A stretch of DNA of 56,212 nucleotides from Geodermatophilus sp. YIM 151500 (GCF_025716945.1 NZ_JAOVZT010000007.1:1-56212), one strand, 5' to 3'. Shown: positions 42,673-51,620, counted from the first letter of the stretch. Notes: a model not told the origin generated them from the letters alone. Made by a program: numbers and translations.

Positions 42673-43854
42673 TCAGACGATCGCGCTCGCCCCGGTGATC
42701 GCTCTGCCGACGATGAGGGTGTTGACCTCGCGGGTGCCCTCGTAGGAGTAGATGGCCTCGGCGTCGGCGACGTAGCGCCCCACGTGGTTCTCCAACAGGA
42801 TGCCGTTGCCGCCCATGAGCTCGCGGGCCCAGCCGACCGTCTCGCGCATCCGCGCCGTGCAGAAGGCCTTGGCCAGCGAGGCGTGCTCGTCGCGCAGCCG
42901 ACCGGCGTCCTGGAGCTGGGAGACCCGCGCGCACATGGTCGCCGACGCGGTGATGTTGCCCAGCATCCGCACCAGGAGGTCCTGCACGAGCTGGAAGCCC
43001 ACCAGGGGCTTGCCGAACTGGGTGCGCTGGCGGGCGTAGGCCAGGGCGTGCTCGTAGGCGCCCCGCGAGCAGCCCACCGCCGACCAGGCCACGCCGGCGC
43101 GGGTCATGCGCAGCACGGTGGAGGTGTCACGGAAGCCGTTCGCCTCCTGCAGCCGGTTCTCCTCCGGCACGCGGACGCCGTCGAGGGTGATGACCGCGTT
43201 CTGGACCGCCCGGAGCGCGATCTTGTCCTCGAGGTCGACGGCCGTGAAACCAGGCGTGCCCCGCTCCACCACGAAGCCCAGCACGCGGTCTGTCTCGACG
43301 TCGCGCGCCCAGATGACCACCAGGTCGGCGAAGCTGGCGTTGCCGATCCACTTCTTGACGCCGTCCAGGACCCAGTCGTCGCCGTCCCGGCGGGCCGTCG
43401 TCCGCAGACCGCGGGCGACGTCGGAACCGGCCTCGGGCTCGGTGAGCCCGAACGCCCCGATCAGCTCCATCCGCGCCATGGCCGGCAGCCACCGCTGCCG
43501 CTGTTCCTCGGAGCCGCACAGCCCGACGCTGCCCATGGCCAGGCCGCTGTGGACGCCGTAGAAGGTGGCGATCGACGGGTCGCCGCGGGAGAGCTCCATG
43601 GCGATCATGCCGTCGAGCAGGAACGACCGGCCGGGGCAGCCGTGGCCGGCGTAGGGCGTGCCCGCGATGCCGAGCTCGGCCAGGCCGGGGATCAGGTGCT
43701 GCGGGAACCTGCCGCGGGTCCACCACTCGTTGATGACCGGCTCGACCTCCTTGTCCATGAAGGTCCGCACCCGGTGCAGCAGCGCCCGGTCGTCGTCGTC
43801 GAGCAGGCCCTCGAGGTCGTAGAAGTCCGAGCTGGTGGTGGGGTCGGCGCTCAT
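42673..43854 (-). CDS. acyl-CoA dehydrogenase, glutaryl-CoA dehydrogenase-like
   Basis: A 393-residue flavoprotein that introduces a trans double bond into an acyl-CoA. Signatures visible: FGLTEPEAGSDVARGLRT, WVLDGVKKWIGNASFADL, RQRTQFGKPLVGFQLVQ and the C-terminal YSYEGTREVNTLIVGRAITG, whose Glu is the usual catalytic base of the glutaryl/isobutyryl-like branch. Substrate not certain. Its position next to the PHA genes suggests it feeds acyl-CoA toward beta-oxidation or storage polymer, but the 127-bp gap means co-transcription is not assured. Confidence 0.92.
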   Translation of the reverse strand: MSADPTTSSDFYDLEGLLDDDDRALLHRVRTFMDKEVEPVINEWWTRGRFPQHLIPGLAELGIAGTPYAGHGCPGRSFLLDGMIAMELSRGDPSIATFYGVHSGLAMGSVGLCGSEEQRQRWLPAMARMELIGAFGLTEPEAGSDVARGLRTTARRDGDDWVLDGVKKWIGNASFADLVVIWARDVETDRVLGFVVERGTPGFTAVDLEDKIALRAVQNAVITLDGVRVPEENRLQEANGFRDTSTVLRMTRAGVAWSAVGCSRGAYEHALAYARQRTQFGKPLVGFQLVQDLLVRMLGNITASATMCARVSQLQDAGRLRDEHASLAKAFCTARMRETVGWARELMGGNGILLENHVGRYVADAEAIYSYEGTREVNTLIVGRAITGASAIV

Positions 43855-43950
43855 CGCGGCTGCCTCTCTGCAGCGTGGTGGGAGTGGCGGGGCGTACCCC
43901 GCCGGCCGGCCACCGGAACCGCCCGGGCGGGAGGACGCCCGCTCCCTCCC

Positions 43951-45006
43951 TCAGGTGGTCTGCTGCGGCTTCGGGTCCTGGCGGGCGTCGAGCTGGATCT
44001 CCTTCTCGGCCCGCGGCACGCCGTCCTTCAACTCCTTGGTGCGCTCGATCTCGGAGTCGAGCTCCGCACCGATCAGCAGCGACAGGTTGGTCAGCCAGAA
44101 CCAGACGAGGAAGACGACCACGCCGGCCAGCGCGCCGTAGGTGGCGTTGTAGCTGCCGAAGTTCGCCACGTAGAACGCGAACAGCGCCGAGGCGACGACG
44201 AACACCAGGATCGCCACGCCGGCGCCGGGGCTGACCCACCTGAAGCCGCGCTGCCGCACGTTCGGTGTCATGTAGTAGAGCAGTGCGATCATGATCGCGA
44301 CGATCGCGGCCATGACCGGCCACTTGGCGATGCTCCACACCGTCTGCGCGGTGCTCCCCAGGCCCAGGGCCGAGCCGAGGGCGTCGACGACCGGGCCGCT
44401 GATGATCACGGCGCCGATCAGGACCGCCGCGAGGACCACGCCGATCAGGGTGATCAGCATCTGCAGCGGCTTCAGCTTCCAGATGGGCCGGCCCTCGGGG
44501 GTCTCCCAGATGACGTTGGCCGCGCGGGTGAAGGCCCCCACGTAGGCCGAGGCGGAGAACAGCGCGCCGGCCAGACCGAGGATCAGCCCGAAGCCGGCGG
44601 CCGAACCGCTGCCGGCCACCTGCTCGATGACCCCGGTGAAGCTCTGGGCCGACGTGCCGGGGGCGATCTGCTCCAGGAGCGAGGTCAGCGCGCTGGTGAT
44701 CTGCGCCGGGCTGAACACCAGGCCGGCGATCGACACCAGCGCGATGACGGCCGGGAACAGGGCGAGGACGCCGTAGTAGGTGAGCGCCGCGGCCCAGTCG
44801 GTCAGGTCGTCCTGGCCGATCTCCTTGACCAGGCGCTTGAGCGTGCCGCCGGCGGTGGGTTCGGGATCGGCGCCCCGCGGGGCGTAGTCGGCGCGCTCGC
44901 CGGAGATCCTGTCGTCGCCGGGGGCCGGGTCGACGTCCCGGCCGGCGCGGTTGCTCTCGAATCGGACGTCGGTCTGCTGGCGGGACGATCCCGCGGGTCG
45001 GGCCAT
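43951..45006 (-). CDS. YihY/BrkB-family membrane protein
   Basis: A 351-residue membrane protein of the YihY (formerly RNase BN) family. A charged N-terminus of about 60 residues is followed by LTDWAAALTYYGVLALFPAVIALVS, the family hallmark, and five more helices ending VFLVWFWLTNLSLLIGAELDSEIERTK (in pieces). The C-terminal tail is hydrophilic. Function is not established; relatives affect envelope and serum resistance. ATG 45006 follows GGGGGAAC. An in-frame extension upstream to 45150 lacks coding character. Confidence 0.88.
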   Translation of the reverse strand: MARPAGSSRQQTDVRFESNRAGRDVDPAPGDDRISGERADYAPRGADPEPTAGGTLKRLVKEIGQDDLTDWAAALTYYGVLALFPAVIALVSIAGLVFSPAQITSALTSLLEQIAPGTSAQSFTGVIEQVAGSGSAAGFGLILGLAGALFSASAYVGAFTRAANVIWETPEGRPIWKLKPLQMLITLIGVVLAAVLIGAVIISGPVVDALGSALGLGSTAQTVWSIAKWPVMAAIVAIMIALLYYMTPNVRQRGFRWVSPGAGVAILVFVVASALFAFYVANFGSYNATYGALAGVVVFLVWFWLTNLSLLIGAELDSEIERTKELKDGVPRAEKEIQLDARQDPKPQQTT

Positions 45007-45129
45007 GCTGTTCCCCCAAGGAAGACGGCGTCGCCTCTGTCTGCCCCGGCCCCATCCGTGCGACACTCCGTACAGGAATGTCGCCGGAACGCAATGTGGG
45101 CCGGCTCGAGCCGACACGCAGACAAGTCG

Positions 45130-45270
45130 ATGGTGAGACCGGTCACCCACGGTCAGGTGATCGATGCGATTCGACGATTGGAACGGCGTTCGAGTGGGGA
45201 AGAAGCCCCCGACGACGCGGCACCGGGTCTCCCGCCCGGTGCCGTTTGCCGAGACGCACGGGGGTTGTAG
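45130..45270 (+). CDS. possible 46-residue leader ORF
   Basis: ATG 45130 opens a short frame with a helical, coding-like start (VRPVTHGQVIDAIRRLERRS) and a less convincing end. The stop TAG is immediately followed by the ATG of the next small membrane protein, so translation could be coupled. A 10-bp hairpin sits inside its 3' third. No ribosome binding site. It may instead be untranslated leader. Confidence 0.3.
   Translation: MVRPVTHGQVIDAIRRLERRSSGEEAPDDAAPGLPPGAVCRDARGL
45218..45244 (+). promoter_or_regulatory. leader hairpin, attenuator-like
   Basis: CGGCACCGGG and CCCGGTGCCG form a perfect 10-bp stem with a 7-base loop, followed by TTTGCC. No complete plus-strand gene lies upstream, so the hairpin belongs to the leader of the gene at 45271 rather than to the end of another one. 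It could attenuate transcription or occlude the downstream ribosome binding site. Confidence 0.45.
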
Positions 45271-45435
45271 ATGGTGCTGTGGCCGGCCGTGAGCCTGCTC
45301 GGGTTCCTGCTCCTCACCGCACTGGTCATCGCCATGGGCACGCGGTCGACGGCGCGGTACGAGCGCGAGCAGCGGGCCGCCGTCGCCGGCGGCCCGAACA
45401 CCGCAGCGGAGGCGGTGGGCGCGTCCAGCGCGTGA
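45271..45435 (+). CDS. 54-residue single-pass membrane protein
   Basis: A small protein with an N-terminal transmembrane helix (VLWPAVSLLGFLLLTALVIA, residues 2-21) and a hydrophilic, Arg/Ala/Gly-rich C-terminal half. The ATG follows CGGGGGTTGTAG. No family recognised. It is convergent with an acyl-CoA dehydrogenase gene across a long hairpin. Confidence 0.55.
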   Translation: MVLWPAVSLLGFLLLTALVIAMGTRSTARYEREQRAAVAGGPNTAAEAVGASSA

Positions 45436-45513
45436 GCCGCCGCGGACGACCGGCCGAGGCCGGGACCGCCCGACGCCCCGTCCGCTCCACCCGGAGCCGG
45501 CGGGGCGTCGTCA

Positions 45514-45577
45514 TGAGCGGAGGGGATCCGTGCGGGTGCCCTGCATAGAGGAGTCCTGCACGGATCCACCCCGCTCA
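45514..45577. terminator. long bidirectional hairpin between convergent genes
   Basis: Arms 45514-45533 and 45558-45577 match at 18 of 20 positions, with a 24-base loop that can fold further. It lies 78 bp past the small membrane-protein stop. Its right arm covers the stop codon of the convergent acyl-CoA dehydrogenase gene (45575-45577), so it can terminate both transcripts. Confidence 0.7.
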
Positions 45578-47389
45578 GAGCCAGTGGTCGGGTGTGTCCA
45601 GCACCGTGCGGTCGAGCGACTCGAGCAGGTCGAACCGGGTGTGCACCGTGGGCAGTTCCCACCGGGCGAAGAAGCGGGCGGCCGCGCGCTTGCCCTCCGC
45701 GAAGTTGCTGCGGGGGTCGGCCGACGCCTCGACGGCCAGCACCTGCTCCAGCCACAGCCAGCCGACGACGACGTGCCCGGCCGCCTCGAGGTAGGCGCTC
45801 GCATTGGCCAGGGCCAGCTCGGGGTCGCCCGGCGACCACAGCGCGGCGGTCACCGCGCCCAGCCGGTCGACCGCGACCTCGAGGTCGGCGGCGAACCCTG
45901 CCCACGCGGTCCCGCCCGCCCGGGCGGTGGTCGCGCGGATGGTCGAGAGGAGCAGCCGCAGCCCGGCGCCGTCGTGCATGACCACCTTGCGGCCGAGCAG
46001 GTCGATCGCCTGGATGCCGTTGGTGCCCTCGTGGATGGGGTTGAGCCGGTTGTCGCGGTAGAACTGCTCGACCGGGTAGTCGCGGGTGTAGCCGTAGCCG
46101 CCGTGCACCTGGATGGCCAGGTCGTCGGCCACCGGCCCGTACTGCGACGGCCAGGCCTTGGCGATCGGCGTGAGCACCTCCAGCAGCAGGTGCGCGCGGG
46201 CGCGGTCGGCTCCGGCCTCCGCCGTCTGCTCCTCGTCGACCAGCCGGGCGCAGTACAGCCCGAGCGCCAGCCCGCCCTCGGCGTAGCACTTGGCCTGCAG
46301 CAGCATCCGCCGCACGTCGGCGTGCTCGACCAGCCGCACCGGCGGCGCCGACGGGTCCTTCGCGGCCGGTGAGCGACCCTGCGTGCGGGTGCGCGCGTAG
46401 TCCAGCGCGTGCAGGTACCCGGTGTAGCCGAGCGCGGTCGCGCCCATCCCGACGGCGATCCGCGCCTCGTTCATCATGTGGAACATGTAGGTGAGGCCGT
46501 GGTGCGGCTCGCCGACCAGGTACCCGACGGCGCCGGCCCGCCCGCCGGGGGTGTGCACGCCCTCGCCGAAGTTGAGCAGCGTGTTCGTCGTCCCGCGGTA
46601 GCCCATCTTGTGGTTGAGCCCGGCGAGGACGACGTCGTTGCGCTCGCCCAGCGATCCGTCGTCCCGCACCAGGTACTTGGGGACGACGAACAGCGAGATG
46701 CCCTTCACCCCCGGCGGACCGCCCGGGATCTTCGCCAGCACCAGGTGGACGATGTTCTCCGTCAGCTCGTGGTCGCCGCCGGAGATCCACATCTTGTTCC
46801 CGGTGAGCCGGTAGCTGCCGTCGTCCGCGGGCTCGGCGCGGGTGGTGATGTCCGAGAGCGAGGAGCCGGCCTGCGGCTCGGACAGCGCCATCGTGCCGAA
46901 CCACCGCCCCTCGACCATGGGCCGCACGAAGGTGTCGACCTGCTCGCGGGAGCCGTGCGCGATCAGCAGCCGCGCGTTGGCCATGGTCAGGAAGGGATAG
47001 GACGACGTGGCCACGTTGGCCGCCTTGAACCACGCCAGCGCCGCCTCGGCGACCGCGTGCGGCAGCTGCATGCCGCCGAGCTCCTCGTCGAAGGCGCCCG
47101 CCATCAGCCCGGCCGCGGTGAAGACCCGCAGGGCGGCGCCGATCTCCGGGACCAGCTCGACCCGGCCGTCGACCATCCGCGGCTCGTGCTCGTCGGAGGT
47201 GCGGTTGTGCGGGGCGAAGTGCTCGGCGGCGATCTCCTCGGCGAGGTCGAGGACCGCGTCGAAGGTGTCGCGGGAGTGCTCGGCGTAGCGGGGCCGCTTG
47301 GTGAGCTCGTCGACCCGGAGCCAGTCGTGCAGCAGGAAGTCGAGGTCGCGGCGGGACAGGATCAGCCGCGACGGGGAAGCTGGGGCCAC
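45575..47389 (-). CDS. acyl-CoA dehydrogenase, large form
   Basis: A 604-residue acyl-CoA dehydrogenase of the long branch with a C-terminal extension. Motifs in order are the N-terminal RLILSRRDLDFLLHDWL, GTMALSEPQAGSSLSDITT, NKMWISGGDHELTENIVH, GYLHALDYARTRTQGR, the QVHGGYGYTRDYPVEQFYRDNRLNPIHEGTNGIQAIDLLGRK segment (in pieces; its Glu is the probable catalytic base) and about 130 further residues. The group acts on aryl- or medium/long-chain acyl-CoAs; the exact substrate is not evident. GTG 47389 is where coding character begins. The following gene is divergent. Confidence 0.9.
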   Translation of the reverse strand: MAPASPSRLILSRRDLDFLLHDWLRVDELTKRPRYAEHSRDTFDAVLDLAEEIAAEHFAPHNRTSDEHEPRMVDGRVELVPEIGAALRVFTAAGLMAGAFDEELGGMQLPHAVAEAALAWFKAANVATSSYPFLTMANARLLIAHGSREQVDTFVRPMVEGRWFGTMALSEPQAGSSLSDITTRAEPADDGSYRLTGNKMWISGGDHELTENIVHLVLAKIPGGPPGVKGISLFVVPKYLVRDDGSLGERNDVVLAGLNHKMGYRGTTNTLLNFGEGVHTPGGRAGAVGYLVGEPHHGLTYMFHMMNEARIAVGMGATALGYTGYLHALDYARTRTQGRSPAAKDPSAPPVRLVEHADVRRMLLQAKCYAEGGLALGLYCARLVDEEQTAEAGADRARAHLLLEVLTPIAKAWPSQYGPVADDLAIQVHGGYGYTRDYPVEQFYRDNRLNPIHEGTNGIQAIDLLGRKVVMHDGAGLRLLLSTIRATTARAGGTAWAGFAADLEVAVDRLGAVTAALWSPGDPELALANASAYLEAAGHVVVGWLWLEQVLAVEASADPRSNFAEGKRAAARFFARWELPTVHTRFDLLESLDRTVLDTPDHWL

Positions 47390-47495
47390 GGAGGTCTCCG
47401 GACGACGGTGGGCGGGACGCCGCTCACGGTAGGCGGGTTGCCGGACCGCGCGGGCGGGGTAGGGGCCGCGCACCGCGATCCCGGAAGGAACTGCG

Positions 47496-47945
47496 ATGGC
47501 CTCCCTGCTCTCCCGCGCCGCCGACGCCGGCGGCGCTCTCCTCGGCCGGCTGCAGAGCGTGCGGCTGCCCGGCGTCGGCACGGCCTCGGTCAAGGACGAC
47601 CCCGCCACCGCCGCCCGGCGCTGGCGCGCGGTGACCGTGCTGTGCGATCCGGACCGGCTCGCCGACCCGCCCGCCCCGCTGGCCGCCCTCGGCGGCCGCA
47701 TCGAGACCCGGGTGACCCGGGCGCCCGGCGACAAGGGGACCGAGCTCGCCGCCCGCTACCGCGGGTCGGCCTCCGACGCGGAGATCGGCGAGCTGCGCGC
47801 CGCGCTGCGCGAGGCCAAGCAGCTCGTCGAGGTCGGGGAGGTGCTGCGCGTGGAGCCGCAGCCGCACGGCCCGCGCGCCGAGACCCCGGCCGGGAAGGCG
47901 CTGGACGGCGCGGCCGCTGCGGCGCCGAAGGAGGGCGTGCTGTGA
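47496..47945 (+). CDS. hypothetical protein resembling an SRPBCC C-terminus
   Basis: A 149-residue protein. The middle and end (VTRAPGDKGTELAARYRG ... LREAKQLVEVGEVLRVEPQPHG) resemble the last strands and helix of SRPBCC/polyketide-cyclase-like proteins (APGGRGTEV..., KQLMETGEIPTTEGQP), while the usual N-terminal half is replaced by a shorter helical segment. The substrate cavity would be incomplete. It is upstream of a zinc alcohol dehydrogenase gene, a pairing I recall from related genomes but cannot check. ATG 47496 follows GGAAGGAA. Confidence 0.5.
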   Translation: MASLLSRAADAGGALLGRLQSVRLPGVGTASVKDDPATAARRWRAVTVLCDPDRLADPPAPLAALGGRIETRVTRAPGDKGTELAARYRGSASDAEIGELRAALREAKQLVEVGEVLRVEPQPHGPRAETPAGKALDGAAAAAPKEGVL

Positions 47946-47988
47946 GACAGGACCGCGAGCATCGCAGCGAGGCGGCCGTCGACACGGA

Positions 47989-48026
47989 GGGAGCATCGCA
48001 GCGAGGAACGAGCGAGGAGCGGACCG
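47989..48026. repeat. dispersed intergenic repeat, copy 2
   Basis: Matches 19351-19388 at 37 of 38 positions. It sits in the 148-bp gap between the SRPBCC-like gene and the alcohol dehydrogenase gene. Shorter relatives (GCAGCGAGGAGCGGAGCGG) flank it at about 48051-48069, so the whole gap is repetitive. Confidence 0.8.
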
Positions 48027-48093
48027 ACCGCGGAGACGGCCTGGGCCTCGCAGCGAGGAGCGGAGCGGTCCGCGGGAGCGAACGGAGGACGCT

Positions 48094-49272
48094 GTGAAGG
48101 CGCTGACCTGGACCGGCGTGAACCAGCTTGCGGTGGCGGACGTGCCGGAGCCGCAGATCCTCAACGACCACGACGTGATCCTCAGGATCCGCCGGACGAC
48201 CACCTGCGGGTCCGACCTGCACCTGCTGTCGGGCTACATCCCGTTCATGCGCGCCGGTGACGTCATCGGCCACGAGTTCATGGGCGAGATCGTCGAGGCG
48301 GGCAAGGCGGTGGAGAACCGCAGGGTCGGCGACCGCGTCGTCGTCGCCTCCTTCGTCTCCTGCGGCGGCTGCTGGTACTGCAGGAACGAGCTCTACTCGC
48401 TCTGCGACAACGGCAACCCCAACCCGGGGATCACCGAGGGCCTCTGGGGGCAGAGCGTCGGCGGGTGCCTGGGCTACTCGCACGCGGTGGGCGGCTTCGC
48501 CGGCAGCCACGCGGAGTACATGCGGGTGCCCTTCGCCGACGTCGGCACCTTCGTCGTGCCGGACGGCGTCTCCGACACCCGTGCGCTGTTCGCCTCCGAC
48601 GCCGCGTCGACGGCGTTCACCGGCGTCGACCTCTCGGGCGTGCAGGCCGGTGACACCGTGGCGGTCTGGGGTGCCGGGGCCGTGGGGCAGATGGCCGCTC
48701 GCATCTCGGCCATCGTCGGTGCCGAGCAGGTCTTCGTGATCGACCGGCTGCCGGAGCGGCTGGAGCAGGCCCGCACGCACGCCGGCGCGGAGACCATCGA
48801 CTACACCCGCACCGACGTGGCCGCCGAGCTCAAGGAGCGCACCGGCGGCCGCGGACCCGACGTCTGCATCGAGGCGGTCGGCATGGAGGCGCACAGCCCG
48901 GGTCCGCAGGGCGTCTACGACCAGGTCAAGCAGCAGCTGCGGCTGCAGACCGACCGCCCGACGGCGGTGCGCGAGGCGGTCCTGGCCTGCCGCAAGGGCG
49001 GCAGCGTGTTCGTGCTCGGCGTCTTCGCCGCGATGGTCGACAAGTTCCCGCTCGGCGCGGTGATGAACAAGGGTCTGACCCTGCGGGGCGCCCAGGTGCA
49101 CGGGCCGAGGTACATCCCCCGCCTGCTGGAGTGGATGGAACGCGGCGAGCTGGTCACCGAGCACCTCGCCACGCACGTTCTGCCGCTGGAGGAGGGGCCC
49201 CGCGGGTACGAGCTGTTCAAGGAGAAGAAGGACGGCTGCGTCCGCGCGGTCTTCACCCCGCACGGGACGTGA
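48094..49272 (+). CDS. zinc-dependent alcohol/formaldehyde dehydrogenase
   Basis: A 392-residue medium-chain dehydrogenase. The catalytic zinc site is formed by TTCGSDLHLL (Cys38), GHEFMGEI and a later ligand. The structural zinc lobe CGGCWYCRNELYSLC is complete, and the NAD motif VAVWGAGAVGQMAARI is intact. The insertion after the zinc lobe and the segment QGVYDQVKQQLRLQTDRP resemble the glutathione-independent formaldehyde dehydrogenase branch. The GTG at 48094 lies after GGAGGACGCT. Downstream is a perfect 11-bp terminator hairpin. Confidence 0.9.
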   Translation: MKALTWTGVNQLAVADVPEPQILNDHDVILRIRRTTTCGSDLHLLSGYIPFMRAGDVIGHEFMGEIVEAGKAVENRRVGDRVVVASFVSCGGCWYCRNELYSLCDNGNPNPGITEGLWGQSVGGCLGYSHAVGGFAGSHAEYMRVPFADVGTFVVPDGVSDTRALFASDAASTAFTGVDLSGVQAGDTVAVWGAGAVGQMAARISAIVGAEQVFVIDRLPERLEQARTHAGAETIDYTRTDVAAELKERTGGRGPDVCIEAVGMEAHSPGPQGVYDQVKQQLRLQTDRPTAVREAVLACRKGGSVFVLGVFAAMVDKFPLGAVMNKGLTLRGAQVHGPRYIPRLLEWMERGELVTEHLATHVLPLEEGPRGYELFKEKKDGCVRAVFTPHGT

Positions 49273-49348
49273 TCGGAGCTGATGACCCACCTCCCGCCGG
49301 CGGGGGTGACGGCGACTCCGCGCGGTAGGCAGCAGCTGGCACGGCGGC

Positions 49349-49375
49349 GGCCCCTACCCAGCGCGGGTAGGGGCC
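49349..49375. terminator. bidirectional hairpin terminator
   Basis: GGCCCCTACCC and GGGTAGGGGCC form a perfect 11-bp stem with loop AGCGC, between the convergent alcohol dehydrogenase and MFS genes, followed by GTT. Confidence 0.75.
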
Positions 49376-49392
49376 GTTGACGCGTGCCGGGA

Positions 49393-51150
49393 TCAGCCGC
49401 GGTCCGGCCCGGCGTCGCCGGGGCGGCCGACCGGCGGTGGCGTCGACGTCGGAGCCGACGCGGCGACCGCTCCGACGGCCTGCCCGCCCTCGTCGTCCAC
49501 CCGCGGCAGGCCGGCGTCGGCCTGCCGGGCCTGGATGCCCGACTGGTTGCGCAGCGGTAGCTCCGGCAGGAACCACAGGACGACGAAGCCCAGCGCGACG
49601 ACCGCGGCCGCGATGAGGAAGACCGTGTCGATCGAGGCCGAGAAGCCCACCTCGAACGGCAGCGCCAGCGCGGCGGGCAGCTCCTGGATGAACGAGGTGT
49701 CGGACAGGTCGGCGCCGCCGCCGCTGCTCAGCTCGGACAGCCGCGGCGCGAGCGACGGGTCGCCGGCGACGGCCTCGCGCACCGCGGTGTCGATGTCGGC
49801 CGGCAGCCGGGTGAAGAGCACCGACAGGAAGGCCGCCGTGCCGATCGTCCCGCCCATCTGCCGGAAGAACGTCACCGACGAGGTCGCCACCCCCATCTCG
49901 CGCGGCGACACCGCGTTCTGGACGGCGAGGATCACCGGCTGCATGTTGAACCCGAGCCCCAGGCCCAGCAGCACCATGAACGGCACCAGGCTCCAAACCG
50001 AGGCGTCGGCGTCCACCACCAGGAACAGGCAGACCAGGGCGAGGGTCATCAGCACGGTGCCGACCAGCGGGAACGCCTTGTAGCGGCCGGTGCGCCCGAT
50101 GCCGATGCCCGAGCCCATGGCGCCGGCCATGATGCCCGCCACGAGCGGGATCATCTGCAATCCGGCGACCGTGGGGCTCGAGCCCTGCACGATCTGCAGG
50201 TACTGCGGCAGGAGGAGCAGCCCGCCGAACATGCCGGCGCCCACCACGACGCTGGCGGCACCGGCGACCGCGAAGCTGCGGTTGCCGAACAGCCGCAGCG
50301 GCAGCAGCGCGTCGTCGCCGTAGGCCCGCTCGGCGAGGAAGAACGCCACCGCACCGCCGCCGGAGACCGCGTAGGCCACGACCGCGCCGGACGACGTCCA
50401 GCCCCACAGGCGGCCCTGCTCGGCGACGACGAGCAGCGGCACCAGGCAGGTGATCAGCGCCAGCGCGCCGGGCCAGTCGATGCGGTGGTCGCGCCGCTCG
50501 TGGGGCAGGTGCAGCACCCGCGAGACGACGGCGAAGGCGAGGAAGCCCAGCGGCACGTTGATCCAGAAGATCCACCGCCAGCCGTCGAGGCCGAGCAGCG
50601 ACGGCTGCCCGGCGAGGAAGCCGCCGACCACCGGGCCCAGCACGCTGGACGTGCCGAAGACGGCCATGAAGTACCCCTGGTACCTGGCCCGCTGCCGCGG
50701 CGGCACCAGGTCACCGATGATCGCCAGCGCCAGCGACATCAGCCCGCCGGCGCCGATGCCCTGCACCGCGCGCCACACGGCCAGCTCGTACATCGACCCG
50801 GCGATGCCGCACAGCGCGGAGCCGACGACGAAGACCGCGATCGCGAAGAGGTAGAACGGCCGCCGGCCGTAGATGTCCGAGAGCTTCCCGTACAGCGGCG
50901 TCGAGATCGTCGAGGTGATCAGGAACGCCGTCGTCGCCCAGGCCTGCAGGTCGTAGCCCCGGAGGTCGTCGGCGATGGTGCGGATCGCCGTCGAGACGAC
51001 GGTCTGGTCGAGGGCGGCGAGGAACATGCCCAGCATGAGCCCGCCGAGCACGGTGAGGATCTGCCGGTGCGTGAAGGCGCCGTCGGCGCCGGCGGGGGCG
51101 ACGGCCGCGGCGCGGGTGCGGCGTCGGTCGGTGCGGGTGGCGGAACTCAT
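49393..51150 (-). CDS. DHA2-family (14-helix) multidrug MFS exporter
   Basis: A 585-residue MFS drug:proton antiporter of the EmrB/QacA type. Motif A (GKLSDIYGRRPFYL), motif B/C segments (WRAVQGIGAGGLMSLALAIIGD, SSVLGPVVGGFL) and the D1 motif LDQTVVSTAI are present, with about 14 predicted helices and a long periplasmic loop near residue 450. The hydrophilic C-terminus is Pro/Gly-rich. Its ATG overlaps the stop of the upstream MarR regulator (ATGA), so expression depends on the regulator's promoter. Export of a toxic compound sensed by MarR is the natural role; the substrate is unknown. Confidence 0.93.
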   Translation of the reverse strand: MSSATRTDRRRTRAAAVAPAGADGAFTHRQILTVLGGLMLGMFLAALDQTVVSTAIRTIADDLRGYDLQAWATTAFLITSTISTPLYGKLSDIYGRRPFYLFAIAVFVVGSALCGIAGSMYELAVWRAVQGIGAGGLMSLALAIIGDLVPPRQRARYQGYFMAVFGTSSVLGPVVGGFLAGQPSLLGLDGWRWIFWINVPLGFLAFAVVSRVLHLPHERRDHRIDWPGALALITCLVPLLVVAEQGRLWGWTSSGAVVAYAVSGGGAVAFFLAERAYGDDALLPLRLFGNRSFAVAGAASVVVGAGMFGGLLLLPQYLQIVQGSSPTVAGLQMIPLVAGIMAGAMGSGIGIGRTGRYKAFPLVGTVLMTLALVCLFLVVDADASVWSLVPFMVLLGLGLGFNMQPVILAVQNAVSPREMGVATSSVTFFRQMGGTIGTAAFLSVLFTRLPADIDTAVREAVAGDPSLAPRLSELSSGGGADLSDTSFIQELPAALALPFEVGFSASIDTVFLIAAAVVALGFVVLWFLPELPLRNQSGIQARQADAGLPRVDDEGGQAVGAVAASAPTSTPPPVGRPGDAGPDRG

Positions 51151-51620
51151 GCGGTCACCGTCCGGGGAGGCGGGGCGGGCTCGCCGGGCAGCGTCGTCGC
51201 GATGCCGTCGAGGAACCGGTCGAACAGGGTCGTGAAGGTCTCGAGCTCCTCATCGGTCCAGCCGGCGGTGACGGAGCGCAGGTAGGCCACGCGCTCGGCG
51301 CGCAGCTGGTCGAGCTGGTCGCGGCCGGCGTCGGTGAGCACGAGCCGGCTGGCCCGGCCGTCGGACTCGTCCGCCTCGCGGACCACGAGGCCCCGCTCGA
51401 CGAGCAGCGCCACGTGCCGGCTCACCGTGGAGGGATCGGCGTGCACCTCGTCGGCCAGGGTTCCCTGCCGCAGCGGCCCGAGGCGGGCGAGCGGGAACAG
51501 CAGCACCAGAGCCGCCCGGTCGCGGACCTCGGCGCTGTGCTGGGCCTTGAGCCCGTGGATCAAGCGCAGGAAGCGCGGCATCTGCTCGCTGACCCTGCGC
51601 AGCTCGTCGTCCCGGCTCAC
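51147..51620 (-). CDS. MarR-family regulator of the adjacent exporter
   Basis: A 157-residue MarR-type repressor. The winged helix-turn-helix reads LRQGTLADEVHADPSTVSRHVALLVERGLVVREADESDGRASRLVLT (in pieces, residues about 55-105), including the DxR wing that contacts DNA. Flanking helices form the dimer. It is the first gene of a two-gene operon with the DHA2 exporter. GTG 51620 is 8 bases after a good -10 box, indicating a nearly leaderless message; the longer frame to 51740 runs into the hrpA promoter region. It is divergent from hrpA. Confidence 0.9.
   Translation of the reverse strand: MSRDDELRRVSEQMPRFLRLIHGLKAQHSAEVRDRAALVLLFPLARLGPLRQGTLADEVHADPSTVSRHVALLVERGLVVREADESDGRASRLVLTDAGRDQLDQLRAERVAYLRSVTAGWTDEELETFTTLFDRFLDGIATTLPGEPAPPPRTVTA

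Noticed and set aside
41638-45270. 1210-residue plus-strand ORF opposite phaC, acyl-CoA dehydrogenase and yihY
   Set aside because: Shadow frame; the minus strand holds three well-recognised genes. Only its last 46 codons are kept, as a weak leader ORF.
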